The notes: generated by a model from the letters alone, not told the origin. A stretch of DNA of 64,000 bases from JANOYY01 sp043720395 (GCA_043720395.1 JAYSSR010000078.1:1-64000); one strand, 5' to 3'. Positions 1 to 8,421 are shown, numbered from the stretch's first letter. Program-made: numbers and translations.

Positions 1-841
1 GCGGTGGTGGCGTAGGGCGGGAACTGGTCGCCGAAGCTGGCCTCGTTCAGCAGGGCCGCGACCGCCGCCCGCAGCAGGGTCTCGGCCTTGCCCTTGACCA
101 TGTTGCCGCCTTTGTAGCTCAGGGCCTGCGTCAAGCTGTCCGGCCCAGCCGGCTTCGACAGGTCGAGGTTGCCACCGGTCCGTAGGCAGGCAGGCACGGT
201 GAACACGTTCTGGACCAGCGTCCCGGTGGTGTAGGCCGACGGCCACGCCGACGCGTGGTTCTTCCAGTAGCCCGGTGTGCGCCCCGGCGCGACGTCATTG
301 CTGATGATCGTGATCGTCGCCGCCGTCGCGTCACCCAACACACAATTGACGTCCCCGCCACAGCGGTCAGCACGATCGTGATCGTGAACGTCTCAGGCCC
401 TTCGACCAGTTGATCGTCCTCGACACTGATCGAGACCACATCGGAAGCGAGGTTCAAGTTGAAGGCCCCGCCATTGAACGCCGAGTAGTCGCCGGGCGCT
501 TCCGCAGTCCCGTTCATCGAGGTCACCGCCAACTGACACACGCGGCCCGCCGGGTTCGTCATCGAAATCGTCACCTGATCGCTCGAGCCGCCCTCAGTGA
601 GCGTCGCATCCGCGATCGACACCACCGACAACACCGGTGCCACGTCATTGCTGATGATCGTGATCGTCGCCGTCGCGTCACCCAACACACAATTCGCGTT
701 CCCCGCCACAGCGGTCAGCGCGATCGTGATCGTAAACGTCTCCGGCCCTTCGACCAGCGCATCATCCACGACACTCACCGAGAGCACATCGGACGCGAGC
801 CCGTTCAAAATGAAATTCCCGGCATTGAATGCCGAGTAGTG
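1..841 (-). pseudogene. Calx-beta repeat surface protein remnant, frameshifted, cut at both ends
   Basis: Minus-strand reading gives two consecutive Calx-beta-like repeats (motifs YSAFN, LVEGPETFTITI, GDATATITIISNDVAP) of the kind found in large secreted or surface proteins. The two repeats are nearly identical in DNA. The repeat nearer the C-terminus lacks one base near 349-352 compared with its sister (aattgacgt versus aattcgcgtt), so the frame is lost. Past that point the original frame resumes as NDVAPGRTPGYWKNH, a motif seen near the C-terminus of many actinobacterial Calx-beta proteins, and runs off the window start. The upstream side ends abruptly at about 841, where IS110-like sequence begins, so no start codon remains. 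The repeats and the break are seen directly; binding Ca2+ is family knowledge. A sequencing error could explain the single-base shift but not the missing N-terminus. Confidence 0.75.
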
Positions 842-1168
842 GTCCGGTCGGCTTGATCGATCCGGGCGAGCATGACCCGACACATTCGTGCGTGATGTTC
901 GTTGAACCGGCCCGCGAGCGCGTCTTCAAGCAACCCAATCTTGGATCGCATCCTGCCCTTCGCAAGATCCGCGAGAAGAACCGGGTCACGTTGACCCGTA
1001 ATCAACGCATCGATCATCTCTCGACCCGATTTCGTGAGAACCGACGACGCGACCGACGACAACTTCACCCCGGCATCTTCCAGGACTTTGTGAAGACGTT
1101 GCGTTTCGCGGCCCCTCACCCGCGAGTCGTGACGCCAGAGATCCCGAAGGACTTCACGCGTCGACGCT
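842..1168 (-). mobile_element. IS110-family transposase fragment
   Basis: The minus-strand translation contains REVLRDLWRHDSRV, then ETQRLHKVLEDAGVKLSSVA, GREMIDALITGQRDPVLLA and AKGRMRSK, ending near HHARMCRVMLARID. This is the middle section of IS110-family (DEDD, serine-containing) transposases, where the coiled-coil leads into the Tnp_20 domain. There is no start codon, no N-terminal DEDD part and no C-terminal serine domain. The fragment abuts the broken Calx-beta gene at about 841 and fades into unrelated sequence above 1168. I infer that an old insertion or a recombination between IS copies truncated the neighbouring surface gene. Confidence 0.75.
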
Positions 1169-1223
1169 GCTCGACATGCTCATGGGCAACGACAGCGGTT
1201 TTCGCAGCTCGTAAGGTCTCGCC

Positions 1224-1901
1224 ATGATCGAGCTGGAACCAATCGAACCGTTCCTCCGCCAAGAGGCACTCCTCGACGACATCATTGTCGTGCTTCGCGG
1301 CGGGCCCATCGCCGTTGCGAAGATTGTCGAACATGCCCTACGCGAGGCACGGGTACACTCATTCCAAGGCAAGCCGCTGCACTCCGTCAGCGTCAGCCTG
1401 ACCATCGACGACTGGACACTCGACGACGTTCTCGCCGGCCCACTCGCATCACGTTCCACCTACGCAGTATCGACCGTCGGCCGACTTCGAAACGAAGGGC
1501 TCCTACTCTTGCCCACGTACACGAAACCGCACTACGACCTCGTTCTGAACTCGCCTCACTACGATGAAGCCGAACGGCTGCTGAACATGTTTAGCAATCC
1601 GCTGCCCATCCCCACAAGCGACGCAGGTGACACAGTGACCATCGAGGTCGACATTCCATGCGATCCAACCCAGATCGACCAAACCGGTCACCCGTGGGCA
1701 TTCCTAGACGAAGCAACGCACCCCGACCGAATCCAGCCCGGTGCAATCGTCATCACCGGCGACGCCGACGACCCCGTCTTCGCCCGCGTGATATCGCTCA
1801 CCGAACACCCCGGCGGCATAAGAGTCCATCTCGACCTCCTCCCGGGGGACCCTCTCGACTACGCCGACGCCATTCGCCGCACACTCCTCCTCAGCGCATA
1901 G
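1224..1901 (+). CDS. hypothetical protein, 225 aa
   Basis: The protein begins MIELEPIEPF and ends DAIRRTLLLSA. It is acidic, has no signal peptide or membrane segment, and I do not recognise a family. The N-terminal half looks helical; the C-terminal half (VTIEVDIPCD, GAIVITGDADDPVFARVISL, GIRVHLDLLPGDP) looks like a beta-rich barrel that could be a small ligand or nucleic-acid binding fold, but that is only an impression. A weak AAGG ribosome-binding site lies upstream of the ATG. It stands alone, between the IS110 fragment and an Excalibur-like gene, in a region of decayed genes, so it may be an accessory gene. Confidence 0.6.
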   Translation: MIELEPIEPFLRQEALLDDIIVVLRGGPIAVAKIVEHALREARVHSFQGKPLHSVSVSLTIDDWTLDDVLAGPLASRSTYAVSTVGRLRNEGLLLLPTYTKPHYDLVLNSPHYDEAERLLNMFSNPLPIPTSDAGDTVTIEVDIPCDPTQIDQTGHPWAFLDEATHPDRIQPGAIVITGDADDPVFARVISLTEHPGGIRVHLDLLPGDPLDYADAIRRTLLLSA

Positions 1902-2005
1902 CCCCGCTACCCAACGCTCCTCCCCGAACCACGAGCAGCGGCGAACCGAGTGCCTCACCACGAAGCTGAATCGAAGTAGGCAGAAGCGGAGAAACCGGCC
2001 GCAAG

Positions 2006-2515
2006 GTGCATTCGACACAACCAGCCGGTACGCAGCGAAGCTGCGACGAGTCAGTCACTTCGCGAGGCGCTCCAGCAGCTCTCGGTCATCGTTCACGATC
2101 CCGCGCAATCGGGCACAAACGCTCGGGCCGTTCGGTCGACGCTGTACGGCCTCGCTCAGCGCTTGGTTCACCGGTCCGCCTCAGTGTCGGCAGCTGGTGC
2201 CACCTTCACGACGCTGCCGCGCAAGGCTTTCACTTGAGCAACGCCAGCAACTTCGGCGTCCTGCGTTGCACCGCCGTTCCTGGTCCGAAATACGTTTGGC
2301 AGCGGGTGACGGCCAAGGAATCGTGGCCCCAAGTTGCTTCACCGGCGGAATGCGACCCGAACTACTCGCCGTGCGTCCCCATCGCCTCCGACGTCGACTG
2401 CGCTGGCGGCAAAGGGAACGGGCCGGCCTACGTGAAAGGACCCGTGCGCGTAATCGGCATCGACATCTACGGACTCGACCGAGACGACAACGGAGTCGGA
2501 TGCGAGAGCCGCTGA
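2006..2515 (+). CDS. Excalibur-like calcium-binding domain protein, start uncertain
   Basis: The C-terminal third carries CDPNYSPCVPIASDVDCAGG, then GNGPAYV and IYGLDRDDNGVGCESR. This matches the Excalibur-type extracellular domain with its DxDxDGxxCE calcium loop, common at the C-termini of actinobacterial secreted proteins. The preceding FGVLRCTAVPGPKYVWQRV resembles the small Cys-containing module that often goes before it. The N-terminal 60 residues are Arg/Ser-rich, contain no signal peptide and look non-coding, so the true gene probably starts further in or has lost its secretion signal. I would treat it as a possible gene remnant in a decayed region. Confidence 0.5.
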   Translation: MHSTQPAGTQRSCDESVTSRGAPAALGHRSRSRAIGHKRSGRSVDAVRPRSALGSPVRLSVGSWCHLHDAAAQGFHLSNASNFGVLRCTAVPGPKYVWQRVTAKESWPQVASPAECDPNYSPCVPIASDVDCAGGKGNGPAYVKGPVRVIGIDIYGLDRDDNGVGCESR

Positions 2516-2906
2516 ACGAACGCCCAGTGTGCCGACGTCCTATCCGGGTGGATACGAAGCATCCGGGTGCCTCCATCACCGACGTGCGGGAGCGATCCTT
2601 CCGGGCAGATTGCTTGACGGACGAGCCAGTCAGGCGGCCGAACCCTTGCCGAGGTGGCCGCGACACGCCTTTCGTCGTCATCGAACACGGCAAACCAGTT
2701 CGAGCACCGCACCAAGACCTTCGAGGTACTACCTGAGCCTGGAACCGCGAACGTCTTCGGAGTGCTCAAGCTTCGAAATCGCGCCTTCCGACGCGACCGC
2801 TTGCCATGGCGAGCGCGTGCTTCAACGGCCACGCCGAAGTGCCAGATCCCGATCACAAACCGGCACTGCACCGACAAAACTCCGCTACCCGTCATAGAAT
2901 CGCAAT
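2516..2906. other. 391-bp stretch with no supportable gene
   Basis: Open frames occur on both strands, but none shows a recognisable domain, a convincing ribosome-binding site, or a composition unlike its antisense partner. The last 20 bases (tagaatcgcaat before the ATG) may contain the promoter of the small antitoxin-like gene that follows. Confidence 0.5.
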
Positions 2907-3116
2907 ATGGCTATCGAGGTACGAGATCTTCCGGAAGTAGTCCGCGATGCCGCCGTGCGTGCTCGAGCGTCGTTGCCCAAGATCGCCATCGCACCACTCG
3001 ACACCACCCCGCTACCACCGAAGTTCACCGAATGGGCCGAAGAGTTCATCAGAAGCGGTGAACTTGCAAAGGCGCTCCGGGAAGCTGCGGACGGCGACCC
3101 CGACCTCGCCGGCTGA
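2907..3116 (+). CDS. small antitoxin-like protein, 69 aa
   Basis: A short acidic protein, MAIEVRDLPE...DPDLAG, whose stop lies 2 bp before the ATG of a PIN-like toxin remnant. This tight small-then-larger order is the usual antitoxin/toxin layout. The sequence itself (ARASLPKIAIAPL, then the helix WAEEFIRSGELAKALREAADG) does not show a clear MazE, RHH or Phd DNA-binding fold, so the antitoxin call rests mainly on context. If the partner toxin is dead, this gene is probably on its way to loss. Confidence 0.5.
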   Translation: MAIEVRDLPEVVRDAAVRARASLPKIAIAPLDTTPLPPKFTEWAEEFIRSGELAKALREAADGDPDLAG

Positions 3117-3118
3117 GA

Positions 3119-3551
3119 ATGATCGTCGTCGACGATCAGCTCTTGTTTGGAATCCTCGCCCGGAAGCCTTCTCCGGCGCTTGAAGCACACGCCAGCAACG
3201 GCGTGGCCACGACTTACTCGTGGTACTTCCGACTTGCCCGGGCGATCGCCACCGGCAGAGCCGAAGGCTCCCTAAACCTCCCTAAACCGCCTGATGAATC
3301 TCCTCGACGAACCAGAACGCCAAATCGTCCGAATCTCACTTGGCACGCTTCCCGCATCTGTCGAAATGCTCACACCACGCGTCGTAATCCCGCTGATGGC
3401 AGCGATCGCTTCGGCAACCAGCGCGAACTTCCTCACCCTGGAAGCTCTCGCTGTAGCGATCGCGCTCGACGCGACGATCGTCACCGCGACGACCTCGCCC
3501 CTTCTGGTATCCGCGGCGCGCCTCATTCACGTCCCCGTAGTTCTGCTGTAG
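3119..3551 (+). pseudogene. PIN-like (VapC-type) toxin gene split by a 10-bp duplication
   Basis: The first frame reads MIVVDDQLLFGILARKPS and continues through TTYSWYFRLARAIATG to GSLN, matching the start of a small actinobacterial toxin family with a VapC/PIN-like N-terminal Asp. A second frame starting at 3294 continues MNLLDEPERQIVRISLGTLP, then LTLEALAVAIALDATIVTAT and SPLLVSAARLIHVPVVLL, which is the rest of the same fold. The break falls on a perfect tandem duplication of ctccctaaac at 3268-3277 and 3278-3287. Removing one copy restores an uninterrupted protein of 140 residues through GSLNRLMNLLD. PIN toxins are Mg2+-dependent RNases; here the protein should be truncated soon after residue 53. 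Confidence 0.7.
3268..3287 (+). repeat. 10-bp perfect tandem duplication inside the toxin gene
   Basis: Two adjacent copies of ctccctaaac. The duplication is not a multiple of three, so it shifts the frame of the toxin gene; collapse to one copy would restore it. Confidence 0.9.
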
Positions 3552-3703
3552 CGACCGCTCGTGATGGAGCAACCGCGCAGCCCCGATCACAGAGCCGAAA
3601 CGCGCCAGACGGTCGCGTACGCCTGATGATCTACGATTCAAGGCATACGGGCTCGCGATCCCAGGCTCAGGCTCAGGCGGGTTCCGTCTGAGTCCAACAA
3701 TCG

Positions 3704-3787
3704 TGTCGAAGGGGGGACTTGAACCCCCATGCCCTTTCAGGCGCCAGCCCCTCAAGCTGGTGCGTCTACCTATTTCGCCACTTCGAC
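3704..3787 (-). tRNA. tRNA-Leu (anticodon GAG)
   Basis: On the minus strand the 7-bp acceptor stem is GTCGAAG (5') paired with CTTCGAC (3') and an A discriminator. The anticodon stem-loop is CCAGC-TTGAGGG-GCTGG, giving anticodon GAG. A long variable arm (GGCGCCTGAAAGGGC region) marks it as class II, and the T-arm is GGGGGTTCAAGTCCCCC. The 84-nt gene does not encode CCA. It reads CUC and CUU leucine codons. Confidence 0.93.
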
Positions 3788-3896
3788 GTGGTCCCTTGCG
3801 GGCACGCAAGCGTAGCGCACCACCGGAACCCGCCCGCGCCTGAAATCGCTTCGGATGATCGAAGGGCGACGCAGCCCACCGAGCATCCGGTATTGA

Positions 3897-4192
3897 CAGG
3901 GCTGGAATCCGCGCGCACCCTCGCTCGAAATGACTTGATACAGCATCAAATGCAGTAATGGGGCGGACCCCAGCGCGCGGATTTCAGCCCCTGCTCAACG
4001 GCTCCTCCAAACGGGACCCCAGGGTCGGCCGCGAGGCGAGGTTGCGAGCCAACCCGCCAAATCGCGACACGTCGAATGAGCAAAACAGAACTCCAAGGCT
4101 GAGCAGGGGCTGGAATCCGCGCGCCGAGCCGTCGAAAGTACCGAAAACCTGAGCCGTCGCGACCGCTCGCGCGCGGAATTCAGCCCCTGTTC
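3897..4192. repeat. four copies of a 20-24 bp motif in +,-,+,- order upstream of tRNA-Leu
   Basis: The consensus GAGCAGGGGCTGRAWTCCGCGCGC occurs at 3897-3916 (+), 3973-3996 (-), 4101-4124 (+) and 4169-4192 (-). Neighbouring copies therefore form inverted pairs able to make stem-loops with roughly 56-, 104- and 44-base spacers. The interval from 3788 to 4244 contains no supportable gene; this motif is its main structure. It could be a group of degenerate palindromic elements, binding sites, or small-RNA material. Confidence 0.7.
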
Positions 4193-4244
4193 GACCAGTT
4201 CCTGTCCGCGACCTCTTGACCGATCGCACCAGTAGCGTTCGTAG

Positions 4245-5195
4245 ATGCATTTCCCGATGTGCCTGTTCTTTGTTCGCTACAGAACAACGGAGCAGACGAC
4301 ACGCAAGCTCCTCGTGGCCGCGATCGCAGCCCTCACATTCGCGACCACCTCAGGCTGCGCGCTTGCGCGAACCAGCACCAACGCAACCGCACGCACCACC
4401 ACCAAGAAGCGGACCAATCAAACCGCCAAGACCACGGCCAAGCCGACGACGCTCGCCACCTTCAGGCCAGCACCAACGACCCCCCAATCCACAACCGCCC
4501 CGGAAACGAGACCCCCGACAACAAGAGCATGCGGCCCCGTCCGCGTCATGCCCCTCGGCGACTCGCTGACCGCCTTCCCCGACTCCTACCGCGGCCCCCT
4601 CTTCCGACGCCTCACCGGCGAGAACCGAAACGTCGATTTCGTCGGCTCCAGCAACTGGCCACCGACGGGCGGCGGAGACCCGGACGGCGAGGGTCATGGT
4701 GGGTTCACGATCGGGCCCGACGCCAGCCTCGACTTCCAAGGCAAGCCCTCCAACATCACGGCCAACATCGACGCGTGGATCAGGAAAGGGGACCCCGAAT
4801 TGATCCTGCTCACCATCGGGAACAACGACCTTGCCGCAGGTGGCGACAAAGCCGCTCAGGCCGGGCCCAGACTCACCAAGCTGGTAGCCCGGATACAAGC
4901 CACCGCCCCCGACGCGGTCATCGTGGTCGGCGATATCCCCCCTGGTCAGTACGTCACCTCGACGACCGGACCCTCGAAGGGCATCGTCGACGCGGCCCGC
5001 CAGCTCGGTGAGGCCAGCTCGACTGACGGCCTTCTCTACGCGCCGACCTTTCGACGGATGATCGACGCCGGGTTCAACGCTGCAACCGACACCCAGGACG
5101 GCACCCACTTCACGGCGGGCGGTGGCGAGAAGTTCGCGGACGCCTGGTACCCCAGCGTCATCGAGGCGTTGACGCTGCTCGGCGCAACCTGCTGA
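4245..5195 (+). CDS. SGNH/GDSL-family hydrolase, predicted lipoprotein
   Basis: The protein has a signal peptide with a lipobox-like TTSGC (Cys38), a Thr/Lys/Pro-rich linker (about 42-95), then an SGNH hydrolase domain. The block I motif is VMPLGDSLTAF with nucleophile Ser107; block III is TIGNNDLAAGG; the C-terminal DGTHFTAGG supplies the Asp and His of the triad. Such enzymes deacylate esters, often acetylated cell-wall or exopolysaccharide sugars, outside the membrane. The substrate cannot be told from sequence. The first ATG is used because the signal peptide needs the N-terminal residues. Its end overlaps the tail of the convergent membrane-protein gene by 38 bp. Confidence 0.85.
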   Translation: MHFPMCLFFVRYRTTEQTTRKLLVAAIAALTFATTSGCALARTSTNATARTTTKKRTNQTAKTTAKPTTLATFRPAPTTPQSTTAPETRPPTTRACGPVRVMPLGDSLTAFPDSYRGPLFRRLTGENRNVDFVGSSNWPPTGGGDPDGEGHGGFTIGPDASLDFQGKPSNITANIDAWIRKGDPELILLTIGNNDLAAGGDKAAQAGPRLTKLVARIQATAPDAVIVVGDIPPGQYVTSTTGPSKGIVDAARQLGEASSTDGLLYAPTFRRMIDAGFNAATDTQDGTHFTAGGGEKFADAWYPSVIEALTLLGATC

Positions 5196-5790
5196 GCGAC
5201 CGGCTCAGGGATACGGAACCGTTGATGCCGGCACATCGGGCGAGCACGACTGCACCGGTCAGCGAGCCTGCTGCGTTCATTATGAGGTCCTTGATCGTGT
5301 CGTCGTAGGCACGCCCAATCGCCAACGTGTGACGGCTCCACTCCCCCACCTCGTTGAGGTTCCCCAGCGCCGCAACGAAGCCGACGACGATCAACGCGCA
5401 CTCCAGCAGCGTCCGCTTCATCACCCACCTGGCGAGCACCGGTGCAAACAGTCCGACGCTGCAGAATGCCCACATGAAGTGCTGCAGCCGGTTGCTGAGT
5501 CCCGTGCTCTCCGTTGATCCGATTGCGGTCTCGTGCCACTTGATCCACGTCGCACCGATCGGAAACGCGAGTGCGCAGGTTCGGTGGAAGGTCGTCAGTG
5601 CACGTGATGGCTCGTCGCCACGGCACCGGATGCTCACGAGCCCGAGACACCCGAACCAGAACATCACCACCGCAGCCCAGACTGTGGACACGAGGAGCCC
5701 GGCGATACCCAGGAGAAGCACCGCCTCAGCGGCCGCGGCGAACAGGAAAAGACGTTGACGTTGCATGCCCGTCGACCGTAGGGCCGACAT
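5158..5790 (-). CDS. multi-span membrane protein, DUF2238/YjdF-like
   Basis: About 210 residues with roughly five hydrophobic segments (LFLFAAAAEAVLLLGIAGLL onward). The conserved-looking part is NRLQHFMWA, GNLNEVGEWSRHTLAIG and AYDDTIKDLIMNAAGSLTGA. The pattern of an NxLxHF helix, an acidic E-x2-E helix and a D-x3-D-x3-N-x2-G helix resembles the uncharacterised DUF2238/YjdF membrane family. The start is set at the ATG at 5790 (MSALRSTGMQ), because a longer reading would overlap secG; the ATG at 5766 is also possible. No function can be assigned. Confidence 0.7.
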   Translation of the reverse strand: MSALRSTGMQRQRLFLFAAAAEAVLLLGIAGLLVSTVWAAVVMFWFGCLGLVSIRCRGDEPSRALTTFHRTCALAFPIGATWIKWHETAIGSTESTGLSNRLQHFMWAFCSVGLFAPVLARWVMKRTLLECALIVVGFVAALGNLNEVGEWSRHTLAIGRAYDDTIKDLIMNAAGSLTGAVVLARCAGINGSVSLSRSLSRLRRAASTPR

Positions 5791-5839
5791 GTCGAGACGC
5801 TTCGGACGAGATGCGGAGATCCCGTGAAGACCGGAACCC

Positions 5840-6079
5840 TTACTGCATGCGGATGCCGAGGGCGATGCCGGTAAAGGTGAAGACGAGCGCCGCAATAATG
5901 GTGATCCGGTTCAGGTTTCGCTCCACGACCGTTGACCCCGCCGCGGTCGAGTTGAGCCCGCCGCCGAACATGTCGGACAATCCGCCGCCACGGCCGCTAT
6001 GGAGCAGCACCAGCAGGAGCATCAGCAAAGCAGAGACAACGAAAATGGCGATCACGAAATAGGTAAGAACCACGGACAA
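5840..6079 (-). CDS. secG: preprotein translocase subunit SecG
   Basis: The 79-residue protein has two transmembrane helices (VVLTYFVIAIFVVSALLMLL and ITIIAALVFTFTGIALGI) joined by a short loop with HSGRGGGLSDMFGGG, the signature loop of SecG. SecG joins SecY and SecE in the membrane channel and speeds SecA-driven export. In many actinobacteria secG directly follows gap, pgk and tpiA. Here it has the same strand and order but is separated from tpiA by a five-gene peptide transporter and two palindromic repeats. Confidence 0.95.
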   Translation of the reverse strand: MSVVLTYFVIAIFVVSALLMLLLVLLHSGRGGGLSDMFGGGLNSTAAGSTVVERNLNRITIIAALVFTFTGIALGIRMQ

Positions 6080-6137
6080 TCCTCAGGTGAAAGGGACAGT
6101 CGATGCTACCAGCGACGTTCGGCCGGCCCGTGCCAGC

Positions 6138-6215
6138 GGCGCGGTACAACGGGTCCGCCCGCGGTACGTTCGGGCGCGCACAGTGCACCGCGAGCGGGCC
6201 GGACGTACCGCGACC
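6138..6215. repeat. family-1 palindromic repeat, copy A
   Basis: A 78-bp imperfect palindrome. The left arm starts GGCGCGGTACAACGGGTCCG and the right arm ends GGGCCGGACGTACCGCGACC. The centre contains TTCGGGCGCGCACAGTGCAC. It is nearly identical to copy B, 132 bp further along, and related to the copies at 18211, 30630 and 46469. Confidence 0.9.
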
Positions 6216-6269
6216 GAGCAGGGCTAGCAGGGCTCGCAGGGCCGACCGGGCTGGCGTCCCAACCGCCGA

Positions 6270-6347
6270 GGCGCGGTACAACGGGTCCGCCCGCGGTACG
6301 TTCGGGCGCGCACAGTGCACCGCGAACGGGCCGGATGTACCGCGACC
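6270..6347. repeat. family-1 palindromic repeat, copy B
   Basis: A 78-bp copy in direct orientation relative to copy A, identical for most of its length. Copies A and B fill most of the 310-bp interval between secG and oppF. No gene is supportable in that interval. Confidence 0.9.
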
Positions 6348-6389
6348 GAGACCTCGATGAAGCCGAGCACCAACCGGCGAAGTGAGCGT

Positions 6390-7379
6390 TCAGCTCTCGG
6401 GGAAGTGGCAGGCAACGGGGTGCCCTCCGCCACGGTCGATCAGCGCTGGCTCCTCGGCCGCACACAGGTCGGTCGCCTTCCAGCAGCGTGTGCGGAATCG
6501 ACATCCACTGGGCGGATCGGCCGCCGAGGGGAGGTCGCCCTGCAACACGATGCGGTGCAACTTCCGTGCCCGCTCGGCTCGCGGATCTGGTAGCGGCACG
6601 GCGGACAGAAGCGCCTTCGTGTACGGGTGTGACGGGACCGCGAATACCTGCTCACGCGTCCCGGTCTCCACGATCTTGCCGAGGTACATCACCCCGATTC
6701 GGTCCGAGATATGCGCGACGACCGAGAGGTCGTGCGCGATGAACACGTACGTGACACCCAGCTCCTCCTGGAGGTCCTCCAGCAGGTTGACGATCTGCGC
6801 CTGGATCGAAACGTCGAGCGCTGACACCGGCTCATCGAGAAAGATCACCTTCGGGTCGTTCGCCAGCGCCCGTGCAACGCCAATGCGCTGACGTTGCCCG
6901 CCCGAGAACTCGTGGGGGTACCGCGCAGCGTGCTCACGGGCGAGTCCGCATCGCACCAAAAGATCGTCGACCCGAGCGTATGCATCTCCCTTTGATGTGC
7001 CCTGCACAATCATGGGTTCGGCAACGATCTGGCGAACCGTCATGCGCGGGTTCAACGATGCATATGGGTCCTGAAAGACAATCTGGAGGTCCTTGCGCAG
7101 GAGTCGCATTTCCTCGTGTTCGAGGTTCGTGATGTCGCGTCCGGCGAGGAAAATCTCGCCCGAGGTTGGATCCATGAGACGCAGCACAAGGCGGGCAGTT
7201 GTCGATTTGCCGCAACCAGACTCACCGACGAGCCCGAGCGTCTCGCCCTTCATCACCGCAAAAGACACGCCATCGACCGCCTGGACGTGACCGACCGTTC
7301 GCTTCAGCAGACCGCGCTGGATCGGAAAATGCTTGACGAGATTACGGACCTCCAGCTCAGGCACCTGTGGAGCGTTCAT
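6390..7379 (-). CDS. oppF: peptide ABC transporter ATP-binding protein (OppF/DppF-type)
   Basis: A 329-residue ATPase that powers peptide import together with the OppD-type ATPase. Walker A is GESGCGKST, the Q-loop lies in QIVFQDPYASLNP, the ABC signature is FSGGQRQRIG and Walker B is VIFLDEPVSALD followed by the H-loop IAHDL. The C-terminal oligopeptide/dipeptide extension contains Cys residues (SGCRFRTRCWKATDLC) that in several Dpp/Opp ATPases hold a 4Fe-4S cluster. Its ATG overlaps the stop of oppD by 4 bp, so it is the last gene of the transporter operon. Confidence 0.93.
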   Translation of the reverse strand: MNAPQVPELEVRNLVKHFPIQRGLLKRTVGHVQAVDGVSFAVMKGETLGLVGESGCGKSTTARLVLRLMDPTSGEIFLAGRDITNLEHEEMRLLRKDLQIVFQDPYASLNPRMTVRQIVAEPMIVQGTSKGDAYARVDDLLVRCGLAREHAARYPHEFSGGQRQRIGVARALANDPKVIFLDEPVSALDVSIQAQIVNLLEDLQEELGVTYVFIAHDLSVVAHISDRIGVMYLGKIVETGTREQVFAVPSHPYTKALLSAVPLPDPRAERARKLHRIVLQGDLPSAADPPSGCRFRTRCWKATDLCAAEEPALIDRGGGHPVACHFPES

Positions 7380-8416
7380 TGCTGCGCACCGCTTCGCACG
7401 AACGCCGCTGCATTGTTGTCAAAACCCGGTTCCAGGACCCGTACACATCGGGCAAAGTGGTTCTCGCCGGCACCGGACATCTCGATCAGATCGGGGACGC
7501 TCTCCGTACATTTGTCGAGCGCGAAGGAGCATCGCGGTGAGAAGCGACACCCCTTCGGTGGACGCGACATCAGCGGAGGCACGCCCGGGATGGGAGTGAG
7601 GCGACGGCCCGCTTCGTCGTCGAGCCGCGGAATCGAGCTGAGCAGCCCCCACGTATAGGGCATGCGTGGCCGGTAATACAGATCTTCGACTTCGGCGCGC
7701 TCCACGATCTGTCCGCCGTACATGACCATGACGCGGTCGGTCATTCCGGCCACGACCCCGAGGTCGTGGGTAATGAGCAGAATCGCTGCTCCCAGTTCCT
7801 GCGCCGCCTTTTCGATCACCTCAAGCACTTGTGCCTGCACGGTGACATCGAGTGCCGTTGTCGGCTCGTCGCAGATCAGCAGTTCCGGCTCACAGGACAA
7901 TGCCATGGCGATCATGGCCCGCTGACGCATACCTCCCGAGAACTGATGCGGATAGTCGTCGACCCGCTGCTCCGGTTGCGGGATCCCCACGAGGTTCAAC
8001 ATGTCAATGGCCTTGGACCTGGCCGCGCGCCTAGAGACCGGCTGGTGTGTCGTGATCATCTCCTCGATCTGGTTCCCGATCGTGAAGACGGGATTCAGCG
8101 ATGACATCGGATCCTGGAAGATCATCGCAATCTGTCGTCCACGAACCGAGCGCAGTTCCCGCTCGTTCGCAGCGAGGAGATCGTTGCCCTTCCACAGGAT
8201 CTGGCCCGACTCGATCCTGCCAGGAGGTACGGGAATGAGACCAAGGATGCTCATCGCCGTTATCGATTTGCCCGAACCGGACTCTCCGACGATGCCGAGA
8301 ACCTCACCTTTGTGGATGTCAAAGCTCACGCCATCGACGGCTTTCACGACACCGGCATCGGTGTGAAAGTACGTCCTCAGATCACGGACGGAGAGAATCG
8401 GCGCATCGTCCTGCAT
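7376..8416 (-). CDS. oppD: peptide ABC transporter ATP-binding protein (OppD/DppD-type)
   Basis: A 346-residue ATPase with Walker A GESGSGKS, Q-loop MIFQDPMSSLNP, signature FSGGMRQRAM and Walker B LLICDEPTTALD. The C-terminal extension has the CRFSPRCSFALDKC cysteine cluster typical of OppD/OppF. The ATG at 8416 (MQDDAPILSVRDL) was chosen because it lies 5 bp after the oppC stop; a longer open frame upstream lies over oppC and has no ABC-like sequence. Works as a heterodimer with OppF on the inner face of the membrane. Confidence 0.93.
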   Translation of the reverse strand: MQDDAPILSVRDLRTYFHTDAGVVKAVDGVSFDIHKGEVLGIVGESGSGKSITAMSILGLIPVPPGRIESGQILWKGNDLLAANERELRSVRGRQIAMIFQDPMSSLNPVFTIGNQIEEMITTHQPVSRRAARSKAIDMLNLVGIPQPEQRVDDYPHQFSGGMRQRAMIAMALSCEPELLICDEPTTALDVTVQAQVLEVIEKAAQELGAAILLITHDLGVVAGMTDRVMVMYGGQIVERAEVEDLYYRPRMPYTWGLLSSIPRLDDEAGRRLTPIPGVPPLMSRPPKGCRFSPRCSFALDKCTESVPDLIEMSGAGENHFARCVRVLEPGFDNNAAAFVRSGAQQ

Positions 8417-8421
8417 ATTGT

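Noticed and set aside
3897..4192. CRISPR-like array near the tRNA
   Set aside because: The four units alternate in orientation, spacers are unequal (56, 104, 44 bp), and there are no cas genes.
4350..5108. Minus-strand frame opposite the SGNH lipoprotein
   Set aside because: Gly/Val-rich shadow of a gene with intact catalytic motifs.
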